Assembly (NCBI GenBank): GCA_035505775.1
Contig: DATJQN010000102.1
Coordinates: 1-11,896, forward strand
From: JAJXZP01 sp035505775
GTDB taxonomy: Bacteria > Spirochaetota > Spirochaetia > Treponematales > Rectinemataceae
Direction: 5' to 3'
Length of the DNA: 11,896 nt
A model generated the notes under the pieces. The model worked only from the letters and a program-made list of their open reading frames with translations. It did not search any database and was not told where the DNA came from. The translations under genes and the position numbers were made by a program. This document shows positions 1 to 7,990 of the stretch, in pieces. Position 1 is the first letter of the stretch. Each line of letters begins with the position of its first letter.

Positions 1-3000
1 GCTTCAGGTCGCCGGCGACGCAGAGGTAGGCCATGCCGGCCTGCGAGTCCCAGAGGCCCATGGTGAAGGCCGCGAAGCGGCCGACGAAGCCCCGCTCCTC
101 GATGAAGTCGTTGATCTTGTACACAAGGTCCCCGAGGTCGATGTTCCTCGGCATGGCCTTCTTCCACTCGTTGAAGTAGTTGATGACCATGGTGGCCACC
201 TGAACCATGATGAGGGCGGCGGAGACCCCCTTGCCGGAGATGTCGCACTTTATGAAGTAGTGGTAGCGCGAGTTGATCGACTTGAAGTCCCAGTAGTCGC
301 CCGATACGCCCTTGGCGCCCTCGTAGTAGCCGAAGACCTCGAAATCCTTTTCGTCCCGGCTGCCCGTGGAAAGCTTGGCCCGGGAACCAGGCGCCGCGTC
401 GAGGGGAATGAACATCTTCTGGATGCCCTTGCCGACGATGAGTTCCTTTGATGCCTTGGCCGCCTTGACGAGTCCCTCGGTCATCTGGTTGACCGTGTCG
501 GCGAGGGTGTAGAGCTCATCGCGGGTGGCCACCTCGATCTTCTCTCCATCGAGCGATTCCTTGTCCTCAGTGTCCCTGATCTTCTCGATCTGCGTGACCA
601 GCTTCTGGATGGGGCTCACGATCGCCGAGGAAAGGATGAAGGCGCCGATGATTCCGATGCCGAGCGCGATGGCCGCGATTATGAGCGTTATGCGAATGAG
701 ATTGCCCGTGGCGGAGCGGACTTCGGCGGCGATCTTCTGCGTGCTCACCTCCAGCCGGACCATGCCGCGGTAGAGGAGCTGGTCGCTCGGACGGTACTCG
801 ATGATGGGCTTGTAGTAGAGATAGCTCTCGGACTTCGTCGTCAGTTTGGCCGGGTCGAAGGCGGGGATGGACCCGACCGCCCGGTTGGAGATCGAGCGGA
901 GCGTATCCCTGATCTTGAGGTCCTCCTGGTCGAGGGCGTTGTTGATCTCCGTGCGCCGGGCCGCCGAAGCCGCGTCCTGTCCCAGCCCCGCCTTCTCCTG
1001 GTTCAGCCTGACCTTGTTGGCGAGGTTGGGCGCGATGGCCTGTTCCGCGGCCGTCTGGAGCTCCGCGGCCATCGCGGGCAGCTTCTGGGCCAGCGGATCG
1101 GCGGAGCTGCCGGAGCTGCGCATGACCGACTGTCCGCGGACGAGCTCGGCGCCCTCGACCTTCTGCGAAATCGCGTCGTCGTTCGTGGCATAGACCACAT
1201 CCTGTCCGGCGACCTTGGCCTGGGCGCTGTTGCCCGTGATGGTGATGTAGACCGCGCCCTCCATGGCCTTCGCCTGATCCGGCAGGAAGCTCAGCTGCGT
1301 GACCGCGTCTTCCTTCCCGAGGAAGAACCGTCCTCCCTGCGCCGCGCTCTCGAGAAGCACGAGGGCGCGCTGCTGCAGCCCGGTGGCCAGGGTCGAGCTT
1401 TCGGTCCGTATCATGAAGAATCCGAGGGGTAGCGACACGAGGAGTACGACGAAGATGACCAGGAGTCCGATCGTGCTCGTGACCTTGACGCGGAGCCCTG
1501 CGCCTCTTCTCCGCAGCGTCGTGGCACGCTGGGCCTTTTCTGCAGTCGGCATGGGACCTCCCGTGATGAGGGCGTGGACTTCGCGGCGCACGACGGCTCC
1601 CTCCTGGACGACCCTGATGGTCTGTCTGAGCGAGAGGAGGAGGCCGAGGCCGGCGAAGAGTATCGCGACCAGGATGATGGCATCGTAGATCGAGAAGGCG
1701 TAGGTCCGTGGGCTGATGGCGTGCCAGGAGGGATTATAGGCCACTTCGAGGCCGTACTTGACGGTGCCGGAAATGTCCACGGAGACGACCGGCCCCGTCC
1801 AGAACCAGCCGCGGAGCGGATGGTAGAGGCCGAGCCGGTAGGAGCCGGTTTCCACGCCTTCGAAGGAGAAGCCGTCGATCTCGCCGTCGGAGGCGACACG
1901 GTAGTCGCCGTTGACGGCGCTGTGATCGACGTCATAGGGAGGCGCTCCGTCCCGGTCAAGGACGATGCGCTCGATTCTCCCGTCGGTGAGATAGCCGCGG
2001 CCCAGGATCCGGAGCTGTGTCCGGCCCAAATCGTCTCTCGTCGCGATGACGTCGCTGACGATGGTGTGGGGAATGTACTTGTCCGCCCTGAGCAGCACGG
2101 TCGACACGGCACTCACGTTGCCCACGCCGTCTATGGCCGCGACCGAGAACAGGTAGTAGCCGTTATCCACGTTCGTCTGCGAGAACGAGGCTTCGCTGCC
2201 CCGGATGGTCGGCGGCGGCCCGGGTGGGCCGGCTGCCTGGACCAGGCGGGCCTCGTAGGCGCTCAATCCGGAGAGTGGGGCCGCGGATGCACCGGAGGCC
2301 GCTGATGCGCCGGGAGCCGCGGCAGATCCGAGTACCGAAGGCGCTCCGGGGGCCGCTCCCGCTCCGCCGCCGGCCTGCCCCGGCTGGAGCGCTCCGACAT
2401 AGCGAAACTCCCAGGTGTAGCCGGCCAGATCGGGATCCGTGGGCGGCGCCCAGTGGAGGGTGAAGGTGTTGGACGCGAGGAAGCCGCGTTGGTCGGTCTC
2501 AGGAGGGATCACGAGGGGGGGATCGGGCGGTGTCCGTTTCCGGACATAGCCCAAGGAGACGGGTACCGAGCGATTGCCCGCGTTGTCTTCGATGGACACA
2601 AAGAGGCTCCACGCACCGTCCTGTGTGGCCGGCAGGTCGAGGATGGGAATCGTCGCCTGCTGCGTCTTGCCGCTCTTCCACACGGCCTCGGCAGTCGGTG
2701 CCGCGGCCGAATCGGTCGGTCCCGCTGCATGCCGCCAGAGGTAGGCGATAGTGCGGATACCCGATGAATCATCGGGCAGGTTGACCCGGACCTGGGCGCT
2801 TTCATTGCGCGATTTCCTGCCTGTCTGGAAGTTGAGCGCCGCGAGACTGGGCTGGTCGACGTGCTCGTCGGGCTCGAGCATGAAAATGCGGCCCGGGGTC
2901 GCCCCGTCGTACTGCCAGGCGACATAGGCCCTTCTGTTGACCACGGCCACCCGGGCGAAGGCCGTGGCTCCCGCCCCGCTCGGATCGCTGCGTTCGCTCA

Positions 3001-4138
3001 AGCCGAGGCTTTCGCTCGTCCAGCGGCCGGCGGTCAGGGTCGCATGAAACACTGCATTGGCTTTGAGCCTGTCCTCCAGATACACGACATGCGCCGCGCC
3101 TCCGCTCTCGAAAACCTGCGAAAGCATGTAGGAACCCGTCGGCGGCGAGATCTGCGCTGGCGTGGAGAGGTCGATGCTCCCCGCGGAGTCGAGTCGCGCC
3201 GACCAGATCTGGGTCTGGGCGGCCTTGGTCATGCGGCGTTCCCAGACGACAATGGCCCCTCCGCCGAGCGGGAGGAGCTCGGGCCGCTGATTGTCGAAAT
3301 TCTCGGGGCCGAGGTGGGCCGGGGAGGGATCGGGAAAATCCGTGAGGGGTCGGGCTCGACCCCAGCTCAGGCCGCCGTCGGCCGAACTCTTGATCATGAG
3401 CACGTAGTGCGAGGGTACGTCGCCCTGAAGGGGAACGAGGGTCTGGAAGACGACTATGTCCCTGCCCGCCAGGGGCACGGAGACCGGCAGGAAATTGACC
3501 GCGAGATTCTCGTCGCTCGCGACGATCGAGCGAAGCGGCGACCACGAGCTGCCGTCGCGCGACACCGAACTGTAAATGCCGATGGTGCTGGGCAGGACGC
3601 CGGCCGTCTGGTCGGCCGAGTTCCCGGGTTGCCCCTGCGTGACGAAGAGAATCCAGCCCCCGTTCACGTTCGGATATATCCTCGGGGCCACCGAGGTGGA
3701 GGCACTTTCGATCGAAGCCGCGCGCTGGAAGGTCCTGCCCTCGTCGGTCGAGAGACTGACCGCGAAGCTGCTCTCGGTCGTCGGCCAGGCGATGGCCACC
3801 GTGCCCTGCCGGGACATGCTGGCCGAGTAGAGACGCGGCTCCGTGCCATGGAAGTTCAGGGCTTGGTCGTCGATGCGATCCTTTTTCCATTGCCCGCCTG
3901 CGAGATAGGCCCGCCAGAGCCAGGCCCTGCCCGTGTCGCCCGACTGGTCGGACTCCTGCCAGATCAGCAGCGGCCCCGAGGCTGTCGTGAAGAAAGTCGG
4001 GAAGCGTCCGGATGCGAAGGACTCCGGAGCGTTCCAGTAGTCCAGCGCCGACATCGGGGCCGCGACGATACCGACGAGGAGGAGCCCGAGAAGCATCCTC
4101 ACCCGTCCAACGCGCACCGCACCGCCCCGCCTTGCCAT
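1..4138 (-). CDS. Receptor-type SpoIIE/PP2C phosphatase with exported beta-propeller sensor (3' end beyond window)
   Basis: The frame is open from ATG at 4138 to the left edge (1379 codons, no stop). Order seen: Arg-rich n-region and signal peptide (about 1-31, cleavage near PMSA/LDYW); beta-propeller region (about 45-420) with Asp-boxes STDEGRTF (near 130-137) and SADGGLSW (near 252-259) and a weaker SRDGSSW; fibronectin-III-like region (about 531-682) interrupted by an Ala/Gly/Pro-rich insert; membrane helix 817-836; Arg-rich cytoplasmic linker; helix 887-910; Cache-like extracytoplasmic domain 911-1146; helix 1147-1171; HAMP from about 1168; SpoIIE phosphatase from about 1255 with VSGDYWDF (Asp1281) and DISGKGVSAAL (Asp1299), the expected metal ligands. 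By family, such enzymes dephosphorylate STAS antagonists. Start is one base after the upstream stop; no strong Shine-Dalgarno is visible, so coupling is likely. ATG at 4096 (Met15) is an alternative but would lose the positive n-region. Ligand and substrate are inferred, not shown. Confidence 0.88.
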   Translation of the reverse strand, partial: MARRGGAVRVGRVRMLLGLLLVGIVAAPMSALDYWNAPESFASGRFPTFFTTASGPLLIWQESDQSGDTGRAWLWRAYLAGGQWKKDRIDDQALNFHGTEPRLYSASMSRQGTVAIAWPTTESSFAVSLSTDEGRTFQRAASIESASTSVAPRIYPNVNGGWILFVTQGQPGNSADQTAGVLPSTIGIYSSVSRDGSSWSPLRSIVASDENLAVNFLPVSVPLAGRDIVVFQTLVPLQGDVPSHYVLMIKSSADGGLSWGRARPLTDFPDPSPAHLGPENFDNQRPELLPLGGGAIVVWERRMTKAAQTQIWSARLDSAGSIDLSTPAQISPPTGSYMLSQVFESGGAAHVVYLEDRLKANAVFHATLTAGRWTSESLGLSERSDPSGAGATAFARVAVVNRRAYVAWQYDGATPGRIFMLEPDEHVDQPSLAALNFQTGRKSRNESAQVRVNLPDDSSGIRTIAYLWRHAAGPTDSAAAPTAEAVWKSGKTQQATIPILDLPATQDGAWSLFVSIEDNAGNRSVPVSLGYVRKRTPPDPPLVIPPETDQRGFLASNTFTLHWAPPTDPDLAGYTWEFRYVGALQPGQAGGGAGAAPGAPSVLGSAAAPGASAASGASAAPLSGLSAYEARLVQAAGPPGPPPTIRGSEASFSQTNVDNGYYLFSVAAIDGVGNVSAVSTVLLRADKYIPHTIVSDVIATRDDLGRTQLRILGRGYLTDGRIERIVLDRDGAPPYDVDHSAVNGDYRVASDGEIDGFSFEGVETGSYRLGLYHPLRGWFWTGPVVSVDISGTVKYGLEVAYNPSWHAISPRTYAFSIYDAIILVAILFAGLGLLLSLRQTIRVVQEGAVVRREVHALITGGPMPTAEKAQRATTLRRRGAGLRVKVTSTIGLLVIFVVLLVSLPLGFFMIRTESSTLATGLQQRALVLLESAAQGGRFFLGKEDAVTQLSFLPDQAKAMEGAVYITITGNSAQAKVAGQDVVYATNDDAISQKVEGAELVRGQSVMRSSGSSADPLAQKLPAMAAELQTAAEQAIAPNLANKVRLNQEKAGLGQDAASAARRTEINNALDQEDLKIRDTLRSISNRAVGSIPAFDPAKLTTKSESYLYYKPIIEYRPSDQLLYRGMVRLEVSTQKIAAEVRSATGNLIRITLIIAAIALGIGIIGAFILSSAIVSPIQKLVTQIEKIRDTEDKESLDGEKIEVATRDELYTLADTVNQMTEGLVKAAKASKELIVGKGIQKMFIPLDAAPGSRAKLSTGSRDEKDFEVFGYYEGAKGVSGDYWDFKSINSRYHYFIKCDISGKGVSAALIMVQVATMVINYFNEWKKAMPRNIDLGDLVYKINDFIEERGFVGRFAAFTMGLWDSQAGMAYLCVAGDLK
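1550..1562 (-). promoter_or_regulatory. Internal Shine-Dalgarno plus in-frame ATG inside the receptor phosphatase gene
   Basis: Reading the minus strand, GGGAGGT (1562-1556) is followed three bases later by ATG (1552-1550), in frame with the large phosphatase gene as Met863. The peptide from here starts MPTAEKAQRATTLRRRGAG and runs directly into a membrane helix, a Cache-like domain, HAMP and the phosphatase, which is exactly how a stand-alone receptor phosphatase begins. It may be a working second start or the relic of a gene fusion. Confidence 0.45.
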
Positions 4139-4139
4139 G

Positions 4140-7100
4140 CTAGTACCCCAGCTGCTTCAGGTTCTGATCGAGCCTGAGAATCTCACGCGTCATCCGCCCC
4201 GCCTGGAGCAGCCGGTTGAGAGTATCCCGGGCCTGGTTGTATTGACCAGCCGCGTACTGGCCGGTCGCCGAATCGAGCAGAGCCTGATCCGCCGGACTCA
4301 GCGCCGGCCCTGTCTGGGCAACCTTGCCGCTCAGTATGCTGAGGTACTTGATGTCGGCAAGGGCCTTGCCGTTCGAGGGATCGAGGGTATAGGCCTGGTT
4401 CAGAAGGTCCGAGGCCTGGGCGTTGTCCGAGCTCCGCCCGGTCCTCATCAGCCGCTCAGCCTGCGCGACCAGTGAGGCCGCCCGCGCGATCTGATCCTTC
4501 GAAGGCTCGGGGGGGCGCCGTCCGGTCTTGATCTCGGCCTGCCTGAGGAGATTCTGGATGGTCGCGTTGTTCGGTTCCATCTTGGAGAGGTCGGCGATGC
4601 GCGAATACGCGGTCTGCGGGTCCGTGGCCAGCAGATCGCGCGCCGCGGAGATCCGGCTCGGCAGGGATTCGCTGTAGGCGGCCTGGTCGGTCGCCTTCAG
4701 TATCTGAAGCGTCAGGAGTCCGGCCTCTGCGTTCAGCGGGAAGGCCCGCGTCACATAGCTGATGTTCTGTCGGGCGGCATCGAAGGCCTGTGCAGCCGCC
4801 GTCCTGTCCCCGCTCTTCATCAGGCCGGCCCCGCGCGCATAGAGCGCTCGGGCCTGGGAAAGGTAGTTGCTGATGTCGTAGTAAAGCGGCTCGCTCTGCT
4901 TGACCTCGCGCTTGTTGTTCGTGTCCTGGGCCATCTTCACGAAGTTCTGCCAGTATCTCACCTGCGGCTGCTCTTCGCTGTGCTTGCTGAGCCACAGCCG
5001 CTGCGCGGAGTCCAGCGCCTCGCCCGCCTGATCGTAGAGCTGCTGGTTGTAGTACCGCTGGCCGTCGTCGAGGAGGCGGAAGGTTTCGTTCAGCACATAG
5101 GCCTCATCCGCCTGGTCGCGGTCGGCCTTCAGTTTCGAGTACTGGTTGTTGTAGTAGTCGTTCCACTTCTGCGGATCGAAGTCGTTGTTGGACCACTCGA
5201 GTATCCTGGCAAGCGCGTCGGCCAGCTTCGTCTGGGAGGCATCAAGATCCTGACGCACGGTCGCCGAAGCGAGGCCCTTGCCCTGGCTGGCGGCGAGCAG
5301 GCGACGTGCGTCGGCCAACGCGGCATCCGCCGACTTGATCGCCTGATCGGCGGCCTTCTTGTGGTCAAGGGCGCGGGCGAGGGCCTCGGTATCAAAGGCC
5401 TGGAGGGCGGCGAGCCTCGTGGCCTCCTCGCCGAGTCTGCTGCGCTCCGCCTTGACCTCAGGTGCGTCCCGGATGGCCTGCAGCTCCGAGTCGATCGCCC
5501 CCGAGGACTGCGCAACGAGGTTCTGCAGAGCCGCGAGCGCCTTCTGTTGGTCGGCGAGTATCGCCGCCCCGCGCGAGGGCGTGGGGTCGTGGAGGCCGTT
5601 TCGATCCGGGAGCGTGGATACGGGACCGATCGTGAGCGCGTCCGCCTGGCGGATCTCGCCGTCTCGGGTCGTGAGCTGGCTCTCGATCTCCCGCGTCTCG
5701 AGCTGCGCCCTGAATGCCACGATCTCCGTCTCGCCCGCCTGTATCGCGGCGACGACCTTCGCGACGCGCTGCTCGTAGTCCGTCTTGGCCGCACGCGACC
5801 TGGGGTCGGCCTTCGGATCGGCGGCCCAGGATACGAACAGCGCCAGGGTCGGGTTGTCGCCCGCAAGGAGGGCGCGGACGGAAGCCGCGGCGCTGCCCAG
5901 CCGGCTCCGGTAGTCCGTCATGGAAGCCCTCGAATCGGCGAAGGGGGCGTCGGGCTTGAATGCGGACATGAAGGCAGCAGCCTGGGCATGGATGCCGTCG
6001 GCTGCCTGCGCCAGCTGCGCGAGCCTCGAATAGGAGGTCGCCAGAGTGCGCAGCCGGTCGAGACGCTGGTAGTCGGCGGTCTTGGCGTCGACGGTGGCCG
6101 CGACGAATGGTCCCAGGTCCGGGGCGCCGCCGGATCCATAGCCGCTCTTCCACAGCGCGAGGACGCGGAGAGCGGGGGCGGTCAGGCTCGTCACGGCGTC
6201 GAAGGACGCACGGGCTTCCTCCCAGCGCCCGGCGTCGAGCGAATCGAGGGCGGCAGCGTAGCGTTGCTCGATCGAGGCCTCGAAGGCGCTCTGCAGCTTC
6301 CCGAGCTGGAAGCCGTATTCCGCGAGCAGGGCTCCTTCGAGCCCCTCGGGCTTTCCGCGTTCCGCCTCGGGTCTCCAGCGGGGGTCGCCGGCCGCATCCA
6401 GGCTTCCGTAGTCTGCCACGTCGGGACGGCCACGGAGGAAAAGGTCCGCATAGCTGGGGTAGGCGTACTGGATGTAGGAAATATCCGCGCTGCCCCGCTT
6501 CTTCGGCAGCTGCTGGCCGAGGGTTTCCAGTTTCCTGCCGGAGGAGTCGATCGCCTGAATCGATGATTCGAGCGCGGCCAGGGCTGCCTGCACGGGCTGC
6601 CACGCCGCCTCCGCCCGGGCGGCGTCGCCGGCCGAGAAGGCCGCGCCCAGTGCGTCCACGGCACTCTGCAGCCCCGCAAGGGCGCCGGCGGAATCGCGCG
6701 CCGCGTCGGCCTGCGAGGCGGCGGCGGCGACGTTCTGCGAGGCGTACTCCACGACTGAACCCTGGCCGTTCTGCAGCCTTTCCCGACCGCCGGCAAGGAG
6801 GAAGGAGAGGCGGCGTGGTCTGCCCTGGGTGTCAAGCGCGGGAAGCGGGACGCCGTCGGGACTCTTCAGGACCTGGCCCGTCCTGTCGGTCTGCAGCACG
6901 GTACCATTCGCGTCGACGACGAGGGAGCTCAGGTTTCCGGCAGCGTCTACGACGAGAATCTTCCTGGTCTGATCGTCCAGCAGGTCGTACCCGGCATCTT
7001 CATACTGCTGCCGATAGATGTCGAAGCCCTTCTCGTAGACGCTGACTGCCTCGCCGTATTTCCCGCCGTCCAGGAGCGTGCGCGCCTGCGTCATCAGACT

Positions 7101-7820
7101 GCGCATGGCACGGAGGTTTTGGGACTTGAGAATGGCCTCCGAGATCTTGATCAGGATGTCCTGGTTGCCGTAGGGGTCGAGGTCCTGCAGCTCCCGCGTC
7201 CGCTGGTTCACGTAGTCCTGGTTGGCGGGAAGGGACATGTCCTTCGTCTTGATGACACTGAAAAGATCGGCCGCGATTTGCGCGTATTTCTCGCGGATCC
7301 CGATGATTTCGCGGATCTGCCCGTTGGCCTGGTCGAAGCGGTCGGGATCCTGGCGGATCACCGCGGTCAAGCTGGTGATCGAGGCGTCGTAGTTCTTCAG
7401 TTCGCGGTCCACGCGGGCCTTGCTCAGCAGTACGGTCGTGAGGAGCGAACGGATGCGGCCGCCCGGATCGCTGCCCGCTTTCAGCCGGGCCTGCAGGCTG
7501 TCCACGATGCCCTGGAACCGCTGCGAGGCGTCCTGGTACAGCTGCGCCGCCTTCAGCTTGTCCCTCTCGTGCCGGGCGGCATCCACGCTCACCTGCGCCG
7601 CCGCGATATCCGTCCTCGCCTGGGCCAGCACAGGGTCCTGCTCCCGGGTGCCCATCGCATGGGCGCCGGAAGCATAGGCGAGGAGGAGTATCAGGCTTAG
7701 GAGCGCCCGACGGCCCCCCGGGCGCTCCTGGCGGGGCGTCGGATCGCGGGGCGCAGCGGGGCCGAACTGCACGTGGCGCATTGAGCGTGGACCAACACCT
7801 TTCCAAGATAGAGAATACAT
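4140..7820 (-). CDS. Exported giant TPR/coiled-coil repeat protein, function unknown
   Basis: 1226 residues. A hydrophobic stretch LLSLILLLAYASGAHA (about 40-55) with an AHA cleavage motif and no lipobox Cys points to export to the periplasm or surface. The mature part is almost all helical and rich in Ala, Gln, Asp and Arg. TPR-like helix pairs appear near 239-271 (LLDGGKYGEAVSVYEKG), 520-545, 905-945 (YYNQQLYDQAGEALDSAQ), 990-1020 (GLMKSGDRTAAAQAFDAA) and 1165-1205 (QYAAGQYNQARDTLNRLL). A short beta-type segment with repeated VVDAAGN/VVDANGT units lies near 288-335. The start is uncertain: ATG 7820 gives a 36-residue n-region, ATG 7781 (Met14) a 23-residue one; neither has a good Shine-Dalgarno. 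The stop TAG (4142-4140) is one base from the phosphatase ATG, so the two are very probably one operon and may act together, with this protein as a scaffold or sensor partner. I do not recognise a specific family. Confidence 0.9.
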   Translation of the reverse strand: MYSLSWKGVGPRSMRHVQFGPAAPRDPTPRQERPGGRRALLSLILLLAYASGAHAMGTREQDPVLAQARTDIAAAQVSVDAARHERDKLKAAQLYQDASQRFQGIVDSLQARLKAGSDPGGRIRSLLTTVLLSKARVDRELKNYDASITSLTAVIRQDPDRFDQANGQIREIIGIREKYAQIAADLFSVIKTKDMSLPANQDYVNQRTRELQDLDPYGNQDILIKISEAILKSQNLRAMRSLMTQARTLLDGGKYGEAVSVYEKGFDIYRQQYEDAGYDLLDDQTRKILVVDAAGNLSSLVVDANGTVLQTDRTGQVLKSPDGVPLPALDTQGRPRRLSFLLAGGRERLQNGQGSVVEYASQNVAAAASQADAARDSAGALAGLQSAVDALGAAFSAGDAARAEAAWQPVQAALAALESSIQAIDSSGRKLETLGQQLPKKRGSADISYIQYAYPSYADLFLRGRPDVADYGSLDAAGDPRWRPEAERGKPEGLEGALLAEYGFQLGKLQSAFEASIEQRYAAALDSLDAGRWEEARASFDAVTSLTAPALRVLALWKSGYGSGGAPDLGPFVAATVDAKTADYQRLDRLRTLATSYSRLAQLAQAADGIHAQAAAFMSAFKPDAPFADSRASMTDYRSRLGSAAASVRALLAGDNPTLALFVSWAADPKADPRSRAAKTDYEQRVAKVVAAIQAGETEIVAFRAQLETREIESQLTTRDGEIRQADALTIGPVSTLPDRNGLHDPTPSRGAAILADQQKALAALQNLVAQSSGAIDSELQAIRDAPEVKAERSRLGEEATRLAALQAFDTEALARALDHKKAADQAIKSADAALADARRLLAASQGKGLASATVRQDLDASQTKLADALARILEWSNNDFDPQKWNDYYNNQYSKLKADRDQADEAYVLNETFRLLDDGQRYYNQQLYDQAGEALDSAQRLWLSKHSEEQPQVRYWQNFVKMAQDTNNKREVKQSEPLYYDISNYLSQARALYARGAGLMKSGDRTAAAQAFDAARQNISYVTRAFPLNAEAGLLTLQILKATDQAAYSESLPSRISAARDLLATDPQTAYSRIADLSKMEPNNATIQNLLRQAEIKTGRRPPEPSKDQIARAASLVAQAERLMRTGRSSDNAQASDLLNQAYTLDPSNGKALADIKYLSILSGKVAQTGPALSPADQALLDSATGQYAAGQYNQARDTLNRLLQAGRMTREILRLDQNLKQLGY
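7699..7729 (-). repeat. Perfect 11-bp inverted repeat (hairpin) at the start of the TPR gene
   Basis: Arms AGGAGCGCCCG (7699-7709) and CGGGCGCTCCT (7719-7729) are exact reverse complements around a 9-base loop. The hairpin covers codons for the end of the n-region of the signal peptide (about residues 31-41). There is no T-run, so it is not a normal terminator. It could shape translation or transcript stability at the start of the operon, or be a chance result of GC-rich codons. Confidence 0.5.
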
Positions 7821-7821
7821 C

Positions 7822-7852
7822 GTTCTACGCGGGCTTGGCCCACCGTAGTCAA
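7822..7852 (-). promoter_or_regulatory. Weak candidate promoter for the TPR-phosphatase operon
   Basis: On the minus strand TTGACT (7852-7847, five of six matches to the -35 consensus) precedes TAGAAC (7827-7822, four of six) with a long 19-base spacer. If used, transcription would begin near 7815, past the ATG at 7820, and would favour the start at 7781. The poor spacing keeps confidence low. Confidence 0.22.
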
Positions 7853-7891
7853 CGACTTGTGCGGCTGGATCAAACTACCGCATGATTCCAC

Positions 7892-7919
7892 TTAATTCTC
7901 GGTCGGACAAGCCTATAAT
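7892..7919 (+). promoter_or_regulatory. Candidate promoter for the duplicated membrane protein gene
   Basis: A perfect -10 hexamer TATAAT (7914-7919) stands out in GC-rich sequence. The best -35 is poor: TTAATT (7892-7897), 16 bases upstream, three matches. Transcription would start near 7926 and give a leader of about 65 bases before the ATG at 7991. The region 7821-7990 is the only divergent intergenic space in the window. Confidence 0.45.
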
Positions 7920-7930
7920 TGTAGGAAGAA

Positions 7931-7947
7931 CGGCGGCCCCACCGCCG
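7931..7947 (+). repeat. Short hairpin in the leader of the membrane protein gene
   Basis: CGGCGG (7931-7936) pairs with CCGCCG (7942-7947) around a five-base loop, just downstream of the likely transcription start. It is short and purely GC, so chance is possible. Confidence 0.3.
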
Positions 7948-7990
7948 CGCAGCTGGATATCCCCGGCGGAGAAGGGCTACTATCGGGCCC

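Noticed and set aside
1411..2112. Possible frameshift splitting the receptor phosphatase into separate genes
   Set aside because: I read codons through the seam on both sides of 1550 and found one uninterrupted frame; the competing frame is Ser/Arg-rich noise.
2802..3890. A 362-codon open frame on the minus strand in another frame of the phosphatase gene
   Set aside because: Arg-rich frame-shifted shadow; the true frame is open across the whole region with recognisable motifs.
2861..4177. A 438-codon open frame on the plus strand opposite the receptor phosphatase gene
   Set aside because: Low-complexity Arg/Gly/Pro product without a domain; the opposite strand encodes a continuous propeller with Asp-boxes.
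4980..6566. A 528-codon open frame on the plus strand opposite the TPR gene
   Set aside because: It is the high-GC mirror of the real minus-strand gene: the product has no coherent domain, and the opposite frame has a signal peptide, TPR motifs and operon context.
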